Below are positions 31,665 to 39,409 of a stretch of DNA of 64,000 bases, one piece after another. The notes under the pieces were generated by a model, which was given only the letters and a program-made list of their open reading frames with translations, had not been told where the DNA came from and did no database searches. The first letter of the stretch is position 1. Every line of letters begins with the position of its first letter. The translations under genes and the position numbers were made by a program. This DNA is from Oscillospiraceae bacterium (lineage in GTDB: Bacteria > Bacillota > Clostridia > Oscillospirales > Acutalibacteraceae), in assembly GCA_015066385.1 (NCBI GenBank), contig SVOJ01000015.1, forward strand, positions 1-64,000, read 5' to 3'.

Positions 31665-32240
31665 TTATTCAAATTCTTTCATTTTGGTAACAAATGTTGC
31701 AATTATTTCTTCACAAGCATTTACACTGATACTGTCCTCACCTTTCATCAAAGCAAAAAAGGCAGTTGTCAACAAAGATCCGACCCGGTAGGCGGCAAAT
31801 ACTTCCTTGTCGACACTTACAATCCGTTTTGATTTGGCATAATAGGCGGAAAATTCAGCAAGATAAAAAGCCATCAGACCGTCATATATGAGGTGAACCG
31901 TATCGGTATCCGGCTTGAGATTGTCAGCATTCAATTCTGTCATAAAACGCAGAAATGCGTACACATCGCGGACACAGTCTTCAAGAATGGTTGCAGCATT
32001 GACATTTTCTCTGCCGGTGCGTTCCAGACGAAGTTCCCGTACTTTCTGACCGATACAATAAAATACAAATTCTTTGCGATCATTAAAGTGCTTATAAAAA
32101 GTTGCGCGGTTGATTTCAGCCGCTTCACAGATATCGGTTATGCTCAGATTTTCGATCAGATCATCTGCGATCAGATCAAAAAATGTTTCATAAAGTTTTC
32201 TGTTCGTGCGGATAAAACGCAAATCTTCTTTTCTTGCCAC
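31665..32240 (-). CDS. TetR/AcrR-family regulator
   Basis: 191-residue regulator starting at GTG 32240 (AGAGGGA 6 nt upstream). N-terminal helix-turn-helix: LIENLSITDICEAAEINRAT and FYKHFNDRKEFVFYC. C-terminal helical ligand domain (75-190) of unknown specificity. Its promoter overlaps a perfect 10-bp inverted repeat, so it probably represses itself. It lies directly downstream of the split-transketolase operon terminator on the same strand, and a related regulator (42201-42791) ends the other half of this metabolic region. Confidence 0.9.
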   Translation of the reverse strand: MARKEDLRFIRTNRKLYETFFDLIADDLIENLSITDICEAAEINRATFYKHFNDRKEFVFYCIGQKVRELRLERTGRENVNAATILEDCVRDVYAFLRFMTELNADNLKPDTDTVHLIYDGLMAFYLAEFSAYYAKSKRIVSVDKEVFAAYRVGSLLTTAFFALMKGEDSISVNACEEIIATFVTKMKEFE

Positions 32241-32275
32241 AGTGTTCCCTCTCTCGTGTTTTAACTATGTTTATT

Positions 32276-32304
32276 ATTGTACACCTTTTGCGTTTTTTTG
32301 TCAA
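32276..32304 (-). promoter_or_regulatory. Promoter of the TetR gene
   Basis: Minus strand TTGACA (32304-32299), 17 bp, TACAAT (32281-32276). The -35 box overlaps the left arm of the 32295-32324 inverted repeat. Confidence 0.75.
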
Positions 32305-32324
32305 TGTTTGCGCTTTGACAAAAA
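32295..32324. promoter_or_regulatory. Candidate TetR operator (10-bp inverted repeat)
   Basis: TTTTTGTCAA (32295-32304) and TTGACAAAAA (32315-32324) are perfect inverted arms separated by 10 bp. The position over the -35 box of a TetR gene suggests autorepression. Not a terminator, because the loop and flanks lack the right layout and a separate terminator exists at 32341-32376. Confidence 0.55.
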
Positions 32325-32340
32325 TCGGGCTTTCGGCAAC

Positions 32341-32376
32341 AGAAAAAAAGGACTGTCTTGTTACAGACAGCCCTTT
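32341..32376 (-). terminator. Terminator of the split-transketolase operon
   Basis: AAAGGACTGTCT (32347-32358) pairs with AGACAGCCCTTT (32365-32376) with one mismatch. On the minus strand it is followed by TTTTTTTCTG. Confidence 0.75.
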
Positions 32377-32392
32377 CAAAAAAGTTTTTAAA

Positions 32393-33196
32393 TTATTTTG
32401 CCAAAGCGCCGACAAGCAGCATATATCCGCCGATCTGTGCGCCGAATTCGGGAGCACCTTCCATGATGATTTTACCTGCCTTGGTAGCTTCGAGCATGTC
32501 GTCAATGGACATAAGCGTACCGAGAGCGGCATCAAGGTCACGGAATTTAAGGGTGAAGAACGGCATAGCACGTTTGTATTCGCCTTTACCGGAGCGGGAT
32601 TTACCTGCCTTAACACGGATGAATGCGCTGACAGTGGGCTCATCCTGCACTGCGAATGCATAAACACGGTCGGGGCTCTTGAGTGCCCATTCGTGCACTT
32701 CTTCGTGACCGTTTTTGTTAAGCTGGCTGATACCTGCGCTCAGAAGATAGAAGTAGCACTTGACAAGCAGACGCTTGGTGTCTTCATCTTCGGGCGGTAC
32801 GGTCATACCGAGCAGTCCTGCCATTTTCAGCAGTGCTGCCATGAATGCGGCAAATGCAGCGGGATGTTTGGTAACACCCTTCATTTTGGGCAGGGTTGCG
32901 GGGCCGATTTTGCCCTTAAAGAATGCGTTGAGTGCTTCAACACTCTTGAATTCAAGTTCAACCATGGGTCTGGGTTCGATTTTAGGATGGATTTTCCATT
33001 CGTCGCCATTGACCACAAAGTGAATTGCATACTTGCCGCCCGGTGCTTCGGGAGCAAGACAACTTACCTGATAAACGCAGTGGACATTCTTGAACATCTT
33101 GTTGATATTCGGAACGTCAGCGGCGATGACCTTCAAGAGCGGCAAAGCAGCATTCAGAAATATTTTATTTGTTAAGAAGGCTTCTCTATCTGCCAT
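32393..33196 (-). CDS. SCP2-like (sterol carrier-type) protein, first copy
   Basis: 267-residue cytoplasmic protein. The segment YAIHFVVNGDEWKIHPKIEP with PMVELEFKSVEALNAFFKGK (about 58-95) matches the SCP2/lipid-carrier pattern in which a hydrophobic pocket is built by a five-stranded sheet. The last part (DLDAALGTLMSIDDMLEATK, about 225-245) again has the pattern DLDxAL seen in lipid carrier-like proteins. Last gene of the five-gene minus-strand operon, 36 nt after the transketolase C-terminal gene. A relative lies at 36465-37238 in the same operon. The bound ligand is unknown. A hydrophobic amine or lipid intermediate of this pathway is possible. Confidence 0.65.
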   Translation of the reverse strand: MADREAFLTNKIFLNAALPLLKVIAADVPNINKMFKNVHCVYQVSCLAPEAPGGKYAIHFVVNGDEWKIHPKIEPRPMVELEFKSVEALNAFFKGKIGPATLPKMKGVTKHPAAFAAFMAALLKMAGLLGMTVPPEDEDTKRLLVKCYFYLLSAGISQLNKNGHEEVHEWALKSPDRVYAFAVQDEPTVSAFIRVKAGKSRSGKGEYKRAMPFFTLKFRDLDAALGTLMSIDDMLEATKAGKIIMEGAPEFGAQIGGYMLLVGALAK

Positions 33197-33232
33197 TGAA
33201 TCTCTTTCCTTTCGTGTGAGATGCCGGAGCGA

Positions 33233-34243
33233 TTACATTTCGTCGTCCCAGTTGTCGTCTTCTTCGAAGTCCTTCTTCATGACTTCTCTGACAGCTTCAA
33301 TGATACCGTTTGCATCAATACCGAGGTCAGCCATAATATCTTCATGCAGACCGATGGGGGCAAACTTGTCATTTGCGCCGAGTTTCTTGAATGCACAGCC
33401 CTTACCGGATTCAACAACAACTTCAGCAACAGCAGAACCGAGACCGCCGATGATGCTGTGATCTTCAACGGTGATAATGCGGCGGGTATCCATAACAGCC
33501 TTGAGGATGGCTTCCTTGTCAAGGGGCTTAATGGTGTGCATATTGATAACACGAACCTTTAAGCCTTCTGCCTTTTCAAGGAAATCAGCAGCCTGAACAG
33601 CCTGGAATACACAGGAACCGCAGGCAATAACGGTAATATCGGTACCTTCGTGTACGGTAACAGCTTTGCCGATCTCAAAACCGTAGTCGCTGTTTTCATA
33701 CAGTACGCGGTCAAAACCGCGGTTGATACGGATATAGAACGGGCCGGGTGTTGCATAAGCAGCCTTAACTGCGTTATAGGTTTCATAACCGTCAGCAGGA
33801 ACGATAACGGTCAGATTCGGAATGGAGCGGGTAACAGCAAGGTCGCAGATTGCATGGTGTGTGGAACCTGCCTGACCGAAGGAAGTACCCGAATGGGTTG
33901 CAATAACCTTTGCATTTACATTCTGGTAGCAAAGGTCGGTATGAAGCTGATCAGCCGCACGGAAGGATGCGAACTGAGAGAAAGTGGAAAGGAACGGCAC
34001 AAGTCCCGCTCTTGCCATACCTGCGGCAACACCGAACATATCCTGTTCAGCAATACCGACGTTAAAGAATCTGTCGGGGAATTCCTTCATGAAATCACCG
34101 ATCTTGGTGGACTTTGCAAGGTCCGCAGTGAGAGCCACAACGTCATTGTGCTCTCTGCCGAGTTCCACAAGTGCCTGTCCGTAAATTTCGGATGTGGAAA
34201 GCTGTGTGGATTCAATTGCAGTATAGGTCATTCCGCCTGCCAT
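33233..34243 (-). CDS. Transketolase C-terminal half (pyrimidine and C-terminal domains)
   Basis: 336-residue subunit of a split transketolase. The catalytic Glu lies in FFNVGIAEQDMFGVAAGMA near residue 66, followed by PFLSTFSQFASFRAADQ, the substrate loop THSGTSFGQAGSTHHAICD and the C-terminal domain VRVINMHTIKPLDKEAILKA. It needs the N-terminal TPP-binding half encoded 3 nt upstream. Transketolases move a two-carbon ketol unit between sugar phosphates. Split forms are used both for the pentose phosphate pathway and for special pathways such as apulose or sulfosugar degradation. The aminotransferase neighbour suggests a special pathway. Fourth gene of the operon. Confidence 0.92.
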   Translation of the reverse strand: MAGGMTYTAIESTQLSTSEIYGQALVELGREHNDVVALTADLAKSTKIGDFMKEFPDRFFNVGIAEQDMFGVAAGMARAGLVPFLSTFSQFASFRAADQLHTDLCYQNVNAKVIATHSGTSFGQAGSTHHAICDLAVTRSIPNLTVIVPADGYETYNAVKAAYATPGPFYIRINRGFDRVLYENSDYGFEIGKAVTVHEGTDITVIACGSCVFQAVQAADFLEKAEGLKVRVINMHTIKPLDKEAILKAVMDTRRIITVEDHSIIGGLGSAVAEVVVESGKGCAFKKLGANDKFAPIGLHEDIMADLGIDANGIIEAVREVMKKDFEEDDNWDDEM

Positions 34244-34246
34244 AAC

Positions 34247-35128
34247 TTATGCACCCTCCTTTTCTGCGCGTGCAACACGCTTCTTATAGGTTTCGGCAAG
34301 AGCCTTCTTGCCTCTTTCGTAACGATCATCGTCGAATGCACCGTAGTGCCATGTGTAATCGTCTTCAATGAAGTCGATACCGCAACCCTTGAGGGTGTTG
34401 CAGACGATCATGACGGGCTGTGTGCCGCCGTTCTTGTGGTTTTCATATGCAAAGTCGATGGCTTCGCAGAGTTCTTTGATGTTGTTGCCGTCGATTTCCT
34501 TTACGATGAAACCGAATGCAGTCCACTTGTCGCAGAAGGGTTCAAGATTCTTAACATCTTCCGTTCTGCCGTCGATCATGCACTTATTGCGGTCAACAAA
34601 AGAAATAAGATTGGTTACTTTGTAGTGAGCCGCTGTCATGGCTGCTTCCCAGTTAGAACCTTCGTCACATTCACCATCACCAAGCACGCAGAAAGTCATG
34701 TAGTCCTTGCCGGTTACACGGGCTGCAAGAGCCGTACCGACGGCAATGGAAAGACCGTGACCGAGAGAGCCGGTGGAAGCATCGGCACCGACAACCTTGT
34801 TGGAGTCAAGGTGCATACCCATCTTGGAACCGGAAAGGTTGAAGGTCTTCAGCATTTCTTTATCATTAAAACCAAGATCGCAAAGTACGGGAGCATAAGC
34901 AACTGCCGCATGACCCTTACTGAGAATGAAGCGGTCACGATCTGCCCACTGGGGATCGTCAACCTTAATGTTCATATACTTGTAGTAGCAAACGGTCATG
35001 ATATCAAGAACACTCATACCGCCGCCGATGTGTCCGCTACCGGCCCAATAAGTTGTATCAAGCGTCAGATTACGAAGCTCGTCAACTTTCTTTTCAAGTG
35101 CCAGCCATTCGGCCTTTGAAAGAGACAT
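34247..35128 (-). CDS. Transketolase N-terminal half (TPP-binding domain)
   Basis: 293-residue subunit carrying the TPP site: WAGSGHIGGGMSVLDIMTV near residue 30, RFILSKGHAAVAYAPVL near 68 and the Mg-TPP motif CVLGDGECDEGSNWEAAMT near 147 followed by FVDRNKCM. Length and content equal the first half of a normal transketolase. The C-terminal half follows after 3 nt. Clear GGAGG site before its ATG. It follows the aminotransferase gene by 68 nt in the same operon. Confidence 0.93.
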   Translation of the reverse strand: MSLSKAEWLALEKKVDELRNLTLDTTYWAGSGHIGGGMSVLDIMTVCYYKYMNIKVDDPQWADRDRFILSKGHAAVAYAPVLCDLGFNDKEMLKTFNLSGSKMGMHLDSNKVVGADASTGSLGHGLSIAVGTALAARVTGKDYMTFCVLGDGECDEGSNWEAAMTAAHYKVTNLISFVDRNKCMIDGRTEDVKNLEPFCDKWTAFGFIVKEIDGNNIKELCEAIDFAYENHKNGGTQPVMIVCNTLKGCGIDFIEDDYTWHYGAFDDDRYERGKKALAETYKKRVARAEKEGA

Positions 35129-35196
35129 AGAATATTCCTCCTAATAAATATTTATCAAGGGGCGGTTGCGTGAGGCAACCGCCGATTAAACAAAAA

Positions 35197-36450
35197 TTAC
35201 TGATACTTCGGTCTGATTGCATGGAAGGCATCTTCCGCAACTTCGATGGTGCGCTTGATGTCTTCTTCGGTCAGGGAAGCATTGATGAAGTGGTTGTGGT
35301 GAGAGGTCAGATAAATACCTCTGTGAACCATTTCCTGTACCCAATCCTGATGGATCAGAAGGCTGTCGTCATCTGCAAGACGCAGATAGAACAAGGACGG
35401 TTCACCCGATACGACCATGTGGAAGCCGTTGTTGGCGGCTGCAGCCTTGAGGCCTTCGGTCAGCATAAGACCTCTTTCACGGAACAGTTTGGGTGCATTG
35501 AGTTCTTTCATTTTATTAATACAAGCAATACCTGCTGCAAAAGGAACTGCGCTCATCCAATAAGAACCGGTGTAGCTCAGACCGCTCATAGCAGATTTCA
35601 GGAACTCTTTACCGCAAAGGCAGGATACGTTCCAGCCGTTTGCAAGAGCTTTACAGAAGCAGATCATATCAGCTTCAAATCCGTAATAATGGTCGGAACC
35701 TGCCGTATCAAGACGGAAACCTGCACGGACGTCGTCCACAATCAGGACGATACCTTTTTCGGTGCAGAGTTTGCGGACTTTCTGCCAATAACCGTCAGCA
35801 GGAAGTACGTTGTCTACAAAGTTGCCGTGCATGTAAGGTGTGGAAATGAAAGCAGCGATCTCGCCTTCGTTTTCCGCTACAAGTTTTTCAAGTGCTTCAT
35901 AGTCGTTCCAGTCAACATACAGGTTGTTGGCAACGTCTTCGGGGATAACACCGGGATAGTCAACTTTCTGTGTCCACATGGAAACACCGTGATAGAAACC
36001 GTTGACGAAGATGATCTTCTTGCGGTGGGTGTGTGCACGTGCGCACATGATAGCGCCCTGTGTGGTATCGTTACCGTTCTTCATAAAGAATGCCCAGTCG
36101 GCACTTGCAACGGTATCGACCATCACTTCTGCGAATTCCACGATCTTGGTGGAGGGGGTGGTGACGCAGTTTTCAAGTTTCATCTGTGCCATGGCTGCAG
36201 CATCAACATCGGGATCATTGTAACCCAGAACGTTGGGGCCGTATGCGCACATGTAGTCGATGAACTTATTGCCGTCGACGTCCCAGAAATAGGAGCCTTG
36301 GGCCTTTTCGGTGAAGAACGGCCAGGATGTGGGAGGAATCCAGCAACCTTCTGCAGGACCCTGATGGCCGTAAAGACCGGAGGGAATCACTTTGCAAGCT
36401 CTCTCAAACAGAGCATGGCTTTTATCGTAATTGTAATGATTGGATGCCAT
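35197..36450 (-). CDS. Class-III aminotransferase (glutamate-1-semialdehyde aminomutase-like)
   Basis: 417-residue PLP enzyme of the GSA aminotransferase group. SYFWDVDGNKFIDYMCAYGP near 50, the glycine/aromatic stretch HTHRKKIIFVNGFYHGVSMW, the PLP Asp in GIVLIVDDVRAGFRLDT and the Schiff-base Lys in ICFCKALANGWNVSCLCG near 263. There is no hemA, hemB or hemC around, so haem synthesis is unlikely. An amino sugar, amino polyol or keto acid substrate in a pathway with transketolase is more likely. Second gene of the operon. A paralogue of the other strand unit lies at 39410-40891, and the two resemble each other in layout. Confidence 0.9.
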   Translation of the reverse strand: MASNHYNYDKSHALFERACKVIPSGLYGHQGPAEGCWIPPTSWPFFTEKAQGSYFWDVDGNKFIDYMCAYGPNVLGYNDPDVDAAAMAQMKLENCVTTPSTKIVEFAEVMVDTVASADWAFFMKNGNDTTQGAIMCARAHTHRKKIIFVNGFYHGVSMWTQKVDYPGVIPEDVANNLYVDWNDYEALEKLVAENEGEIAAFISTPYMHGNFVDNVLPADGYWQKVRKLCTEKGIVLIVDDVRAGFRLDTAGSDHYYGFEADMICFCKALANGWNVSCLCGKEFLKSAMSGLSYTGSYWMSAVPFAAGIACINKMKELNAPKLFRERGLMLTEGLKAAAANNGFHMVVSGEPSLFYLRLADDDSLLIHQDWVQEMVHRGIYLTSHHNHFINASLTEEDIKRTIEVAEDAFHAIRPKYQ

Positions 36451-36464
36451 ATTTTTCTTCCTCC

Positions 36465-37238
36465 TTACGCAAGATAGAGTGCAACACGATCGAGAATACG
36501 ATTGATATTATCGACCATGGAGATCATACCGCCCATGATGATCGTTCCCTGTCCGATACAGGCAACGGCATTGACATTGCCGTCAAACAAGTCGCGGGCA
36601 AGTTTGATGCTTGTGAATTCCATGATTGCACGGTAATTTTCAGGTGCCTTTTTGATGGTGATCATGCGGTGATTGCAGACACGGATGGTGGCTGCGGGGC
36701 CGCCACTGATAGCAACTTTGATATCGCCGTCCACAATGTGATCTGCACTGAATTTGCCGATTTCATCATTGTTACCGATCTGGGAAAGAGCAACGGTGAT
36801 GGTGTAGAACATCAAAGAAGTGCTGATTTCAAAGAAGCGTTCATCTTTGAGATCTTCAGGATCGGGACGCATATATTTGCTCAACAAGTCTGTCAACGGA
36901 ATAAAACTCTTGAGCAAGAAAGCAATGTGTGTAAAGCCCTTGCAGGGGATCGGTGTTACGGTACCGTCGATCATGCCGTTGAACTTTTCGCAGGAGCCGA
37001 ACGGAAGAAGAATATCGCACTTGTCAACACCATCGGTCATACGGCAGTAACCGTTTTTGAAGGTCAGTGTTGCAGAAGGGCCGCCCTTGACGATCATACC
37101 GATCGAAAGCGGCTTTTTGTTTTTGAGAAGTGCTCTTGCCTGCGGATCGAGTTCGCAAAGATTTTCGAGCGTTCCGAGAACGGCATACATATTGATATAT
37201 GCCAAGGTTTTTGCATCTGTCAAATTCATATTAGCCAA
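36465..37238 (-). CDS. SCP2-like protein, second copy
   Basis: 257-residue protein. The segment LSIGMIVKGGPSATLTFKNG with DILLPFGSCEKFNGMIDGTV and CKGFTHIAFLLKSF is again of the SCP2/lipid-carrier type, and DIKVAISGGPAATIRVCN continues a second sheet, so the protein may contain two carrier-like halves. It starts at TTG 37238 with GGAGG 8 nt upstream. A downstream in-frame ATG is too far from it. First gene of the operon, right after the promoter, and 14 nt before the aminotransferase gene. Role unknown. Confidence 0.65.
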   Translation of the reverse strand: MANMNLTDAKTLAYINMYAVLGTLENLCELDPQARALLKNKKPLSIGMIVKGGPSATLTFKNGYCRMTDGVDKCDILLPFGSCEKFNGMIDGTVTPIPCKGFTHIAFLLKSFIPLTDLLSKYMRPDPEDLKDERFFEISTSLMFYTITVALSQIGNNDEIGKFSADHIVDGDIKVAISGGPAATIRVCNHRMITIKKAPENYRAIMEFTSIKLARDLFDGNVNAVACIGQGTIIMGGMISMVDNINRILDRVALYLA

Positions 37239-37262
37239 AATGCATTCCTCCTAAACTTTTTA

Positions 37263-37276
37263 CGGATATAAATCCG
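37263..37276. repeat. Short inverted repeat in the operon leader
   Basis: CGGAT (37263-37267), 4 bp, ATCCG (37272-37276) in the leader of the split-transketolase operon between promoter and ribosome site. Possible operator or small hairpin near the start. Confidence 0.35.
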
Positions 37277-37291
37277 CATTATTTCTTATCT

Positions 37292-37320
37292 ATTTTAGCA
37301 AAAGAAATCCTGTATGTCAA
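37292..37320 (-). promoter_or_regulatory. Promoter of the split-transketolase operon
   Basis: Minus strand TTGACA (37320-37315), 17 bp, TAAAAT (37297-37292). Confidence 0.75.
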
Positions 37321-37401
37321 TTAACTTTTTATGAATATTGCCAAAGAAAAAAAGTTCGTAAAAATGAACAGTTTTCTGCATTTGATTTCAAGCACATTGA
37401 C

Positions 37402-37432
37402 GAAAAAACCGTCCGGATTTATCCCGAACGGT
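37402..37432 (-). terminator. Terminator of the 54-residue protein gene
   Basis: ACCGTCCGG (37408-37416) and CCGAACGGT (37424-37432) pair over 9 bp with one G-U. On the minus strand TTTTTTC follows. Confidence 0.75.
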
Positions 37433-37447
37433 CAAATGCAGAAAAAA

Positions 37448-37612
37448 TCAGTCATTGTAAAGACTTTTACTCTGCAACAAAGCTTCGTCATCCTGCGCGC
37501 TTGTGGGCTCTTCTTTTCCCTGAGCCGCGAAAACAATGGACTTAATGGCGTCAATGATGTAATTGATAAATTCAGAAATTTCGGAAAGATATCCCAAAAG
37601 GACTTCAAACAT
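37448..37612 (-). CDS. 54-residue protein with amphipathic aromatic helix
   Basis: A frame of 54 codons from ATG 37612 to TGA 37448, with GAAAGTGAG upstream (moderate) and a strong terminator 16 nt after the stop. Residues 3-29 are an amphipathic helix (LGYLSEISEFINYIID and onwards) and residues 31-54 are hydrophilic and acidic. It resembles in style the aromatic membrane-seeking tails of the secreted proteins at 12113 and 43122, which makes a membrane-surface location plausible. It has no similarity to a named family that I recognise. It sits alone between the two metabolic units. Confidence 0.6.
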   Translation of the reverse strand: MFEVLLGYLSEISEFINYIIDAIKSIVFAAQGKEEPTSAQDDEALLQSKSLYND

Positions 37613-37865
37613 ATGATACACTCACTTTCATAAAGTTATAACAATCAAAATCTTATCACATTTTTATGAACAGTCTATGAATACATTATGTCTTAAATAT
37701 GAACCCGTCATTTTACGCCGCCAATCTTTATCGCTTTCTTTTGTATATATTGCCGATTTTTATACAAGCAGAAACGCGCTATGCAACATTTATTGCATTT
37801 TGTTTGTTATTTTTCGACAAAACCCGCTTCCGTTCTCTTTACAGCAACGGGAAATTTTTGTATAA

Positions 37866-38234
37866 TCATGTCAACAAATACAGTAACGCAAGAATCAGTT
37901 CTTCATCCGCATGTTCAGCATAGAGCAAAAAGCAAACGGACAGAATCAATGCTTTATCCGTATCGTCAGCCTGAATTCCTTTGCCCGCAAACAGTTTTGA
38001 AATCATATCGGATGTATTTTCCCGTTTTTTGCAACAATGCCCCGTTTGTGAGGCAATGCACTGCACTTTCGGCCCCGATGTTGCCACATCTGCTGTTTGT
38101 TGTGACTGTCCGGTTTCAGAAAATTGCCGTGCGGCATCTTCGGCGGCAGATTTCGCCTTTTTGCGCATTTCACGCACACGTTGCACGGCTTCCTGTTGCA
38201 TCTGCGAAAGTTGTGCATACGAATAATCAGCCAA
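37866..38234 (-). CDS. Small hypothetical protein (122 aa)
   Basis: 122-residue protein from TTG 38234 (GGGAGG upstream). The first third is helical and charged (QMQQEAVQRVREMRKKAKSA), followed by a Ser/Gln/Thr-rich linker with three Cys, and a C-terminal hydrophobic helix (ALILSVCFLLYAEHADEELI) ending LLYLLT. No family recognised. Last of three overlapping small genes (spacing -8 and -14 nt) that are clearly one operon. A weak stem (CCCG/CGGG) lies after its stop. Confidence 0.65.
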   Translation of the reverse strand: MADYSYAQLSQMQQEAVQRVREMRKKAKSAAEDAARQFSETGQSQQTADVATSGPKVQCIASQTGHCCKKRENTSDMISKLFAGKGIQADDTDKALILSVCFLLYAEHADEELILALLYLLT

Positions 38235-38577
38235 GCAACCCGCCCTCCCTGAGCATACGCATCATCTTCAGAACCCGCAGAATATTGACAGCCTCATCCA
38301 CCTTACTGCGCCTGGTTTCGCTCAGTAACGGTTTAAGTGCATACAAAAAATCACTGCGATTGTCTTTTTCATTCATTTTTCCGAAATAACGGGACAGGCC
38401 GCTGAGCACTTTCGGATCTGCCAGCGGATTATTGCCGCCAAACAAATCTGCCATACGGCTGCTGTTACCGGATGCGCTTTCATTATTTTGCATATTGCCC
38501 AGCAGTTGTGTGGCGGTTTCCTGCAGCTGTTTCATATCTTCATCACTCAATGAAGACAGCAGATCATTCAGATCCAT
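38227..38577 (-). CDS. Small hypothetical helical protein
   Basis: 116-residue mostly helical protein (MDLNDLLSSLSDEDMKQLQE). The pattern DPKVLSGLSRYFGKMNEKDN followed by KPLLSETRRSKVDEAVNILR is conserved-looking, and small proteins of this kind recur as neighbours in Ruminococcaceae operons. ATG 38577 has GGTGG upstream. GTG 38586 is the alternative. It is the middle gene of the three-gene operon and starts within the end of the first gene. No function known. Confidence 0.65.
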   Translation of the reverse strand: MDLNDLLSSLSDEDMKQLQETATQLLGNMQNNESASGNSSRMADLFGGNNPLADPKVLSGLSRYFGKMNEKDNRSDFLYALKPLLSETRRSKVDEAVNILRVLKMMRMLREGGLLG

Positions 38578-38794
38578 TTTTACCACCGTTGCCTTGTAAT
38601 TTTTTCAGAATTTCCATCGCCTGCGGTGTTTGCAGTAATTGCTGTGCCGTATTACGGTCGGATAGTGCTTTGTTGAACAAGGCTTTCTGTTCGTCTGAAA
38701 GTGAATTGACCATATTGTTCTTTACATTTTGTTCATTCACCGTCGACTTCCCTGCCAGCATCTGCAGAAGTGTTTCAATACGATTATCTTGCAA
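38564..38794 (-). CDS. Small hypothetical protein (76 aa)
   Basis: 76-residue helical protein starting at TTG 38794 with AAGGAGGG 6 nt upstream. Segments ALFNKALSDRNTAQQLLQTP and AMEILKKLQGNGGKNGSE are charged helices with a Gly/Asn tail. No signal peptide. First gene of the three-gene operon, diverging from the phosphoesterase gene 48 bp away. Function unknown. Confidence 0.65.
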   Translation of the reverse strand: MQDNRIETLLQMLAGKSTVNEQNVKNNMVNSLSDEQKALFNKALSDRNTAQQLLQTPQAMEILKKLQGNGGKNGSE

Positions 38795-38842
38795 GATGAT
38801 CCCTCCTTAATGGTATATGTTTATGTGAAAGAAGGTTTTTTT

Positions 38843-39310
38843 ATGCGCTTGCTTGTTATATCCGATTCCCATTCCCGAAAAGAACGCCTGGCATCTGTTT
38901 TAAAATCCGAACCGACAGCCGATGCGGTTTTTCATCTCGGGGACGGTGCTGCAGACATGATTTTTCTGAAAGACTGTGACCCGCGCACATTTTTTCTTGT
39001 CCGCGGCAACTGCGATTCCGCTTTTCGTCAGGAATTGAACGATACGCAATCCGTTACTTTTGACGGTGTGCGCATTTTTGCAACCCACGGACATCTTTAC
39101 AATGTAAAATTCGGGCTTGACAAACTCGGCTTATTTGCACAGATGCAACAATACAACCTTGTTTTATTCGGCCATACACACATACCGACCGACATTTATG
39201 AAAACGGCATTCATTTTTTCAATCCGGGCTCGCTGGCTGACGGGTGCTACGGATGTGTGGATATCACCCCCAAAGGCATTATTTGTTTACAAAAACAGCT
39301 GAAAATGTAA
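38843..39310 (+). CDS. YfcE/MJ0936-type metallophosphoesterase
   Basis: 155-residue compact phosphoesterase with all metal motifs: LLVISDSHSRKERL (DxH) at residue 6, FHLGDGAADM (GD), LVRGNCD (GNxD), ATHGH and FGHTHIPTD. Length and order fit the YfcE family, which hydrolyses phosphodiesters with Mn or Zn in vitro. The cellular substrate is unknown. ATG 38843 follows GAAAGAAGG. The gene is divergent from the small helical-protein operon. Confidence 0.93.
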   Translation: MRLLVISDSHSRKERLASVLKSEPTADAVFHLGDGAADMIFLKDCDPRTFFLVRGNCDSAFRQELNDTQSVTFDGVRIFATHGHLYNVKFGLDKLGLFAQMQQYNLVLFGHTHIPTDIYENGIHFFNPGSLADGCYGCVDITPKGIICLQKQLKM

Positions 39311-39342
39311 CAAATATTTAACATTATTTGGGGTTTTTGTTA

Positions 39343-39371
39343 TTGAAAACAACCGCAAAGTATGTTATATT
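39343..39371 (+). promoter_or_regulatory. Promoter of the aminotransferase/aldolase operon
   Basis: TTGAAA (39343-39348), 17 bp, TATATT (39366-39371). GGAGG lies at 39394-39398 before the ATG at 39410. Confidence 0.65.
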
Positions 39372-39409
39372 TATAATTGTATTATTTTATTATGGAGGCT
39401 TTTGTACCT

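Noticed and set aside
33650-35119. 489-codon plus-strand frame opposite the transketolase halves
   Set aside because: Antisense shadow of two clearly conserved enzyme genes and no start signal.
39335-39352. TTGTTATTGAAAACAA as a possible Rex site upstream of the aminotransferase/aldolase operon
   Set aside because: The spacing is two bases too short for the Rex palindrome and the half-sites deviate. It is better explained by the -35 region of the promoter.
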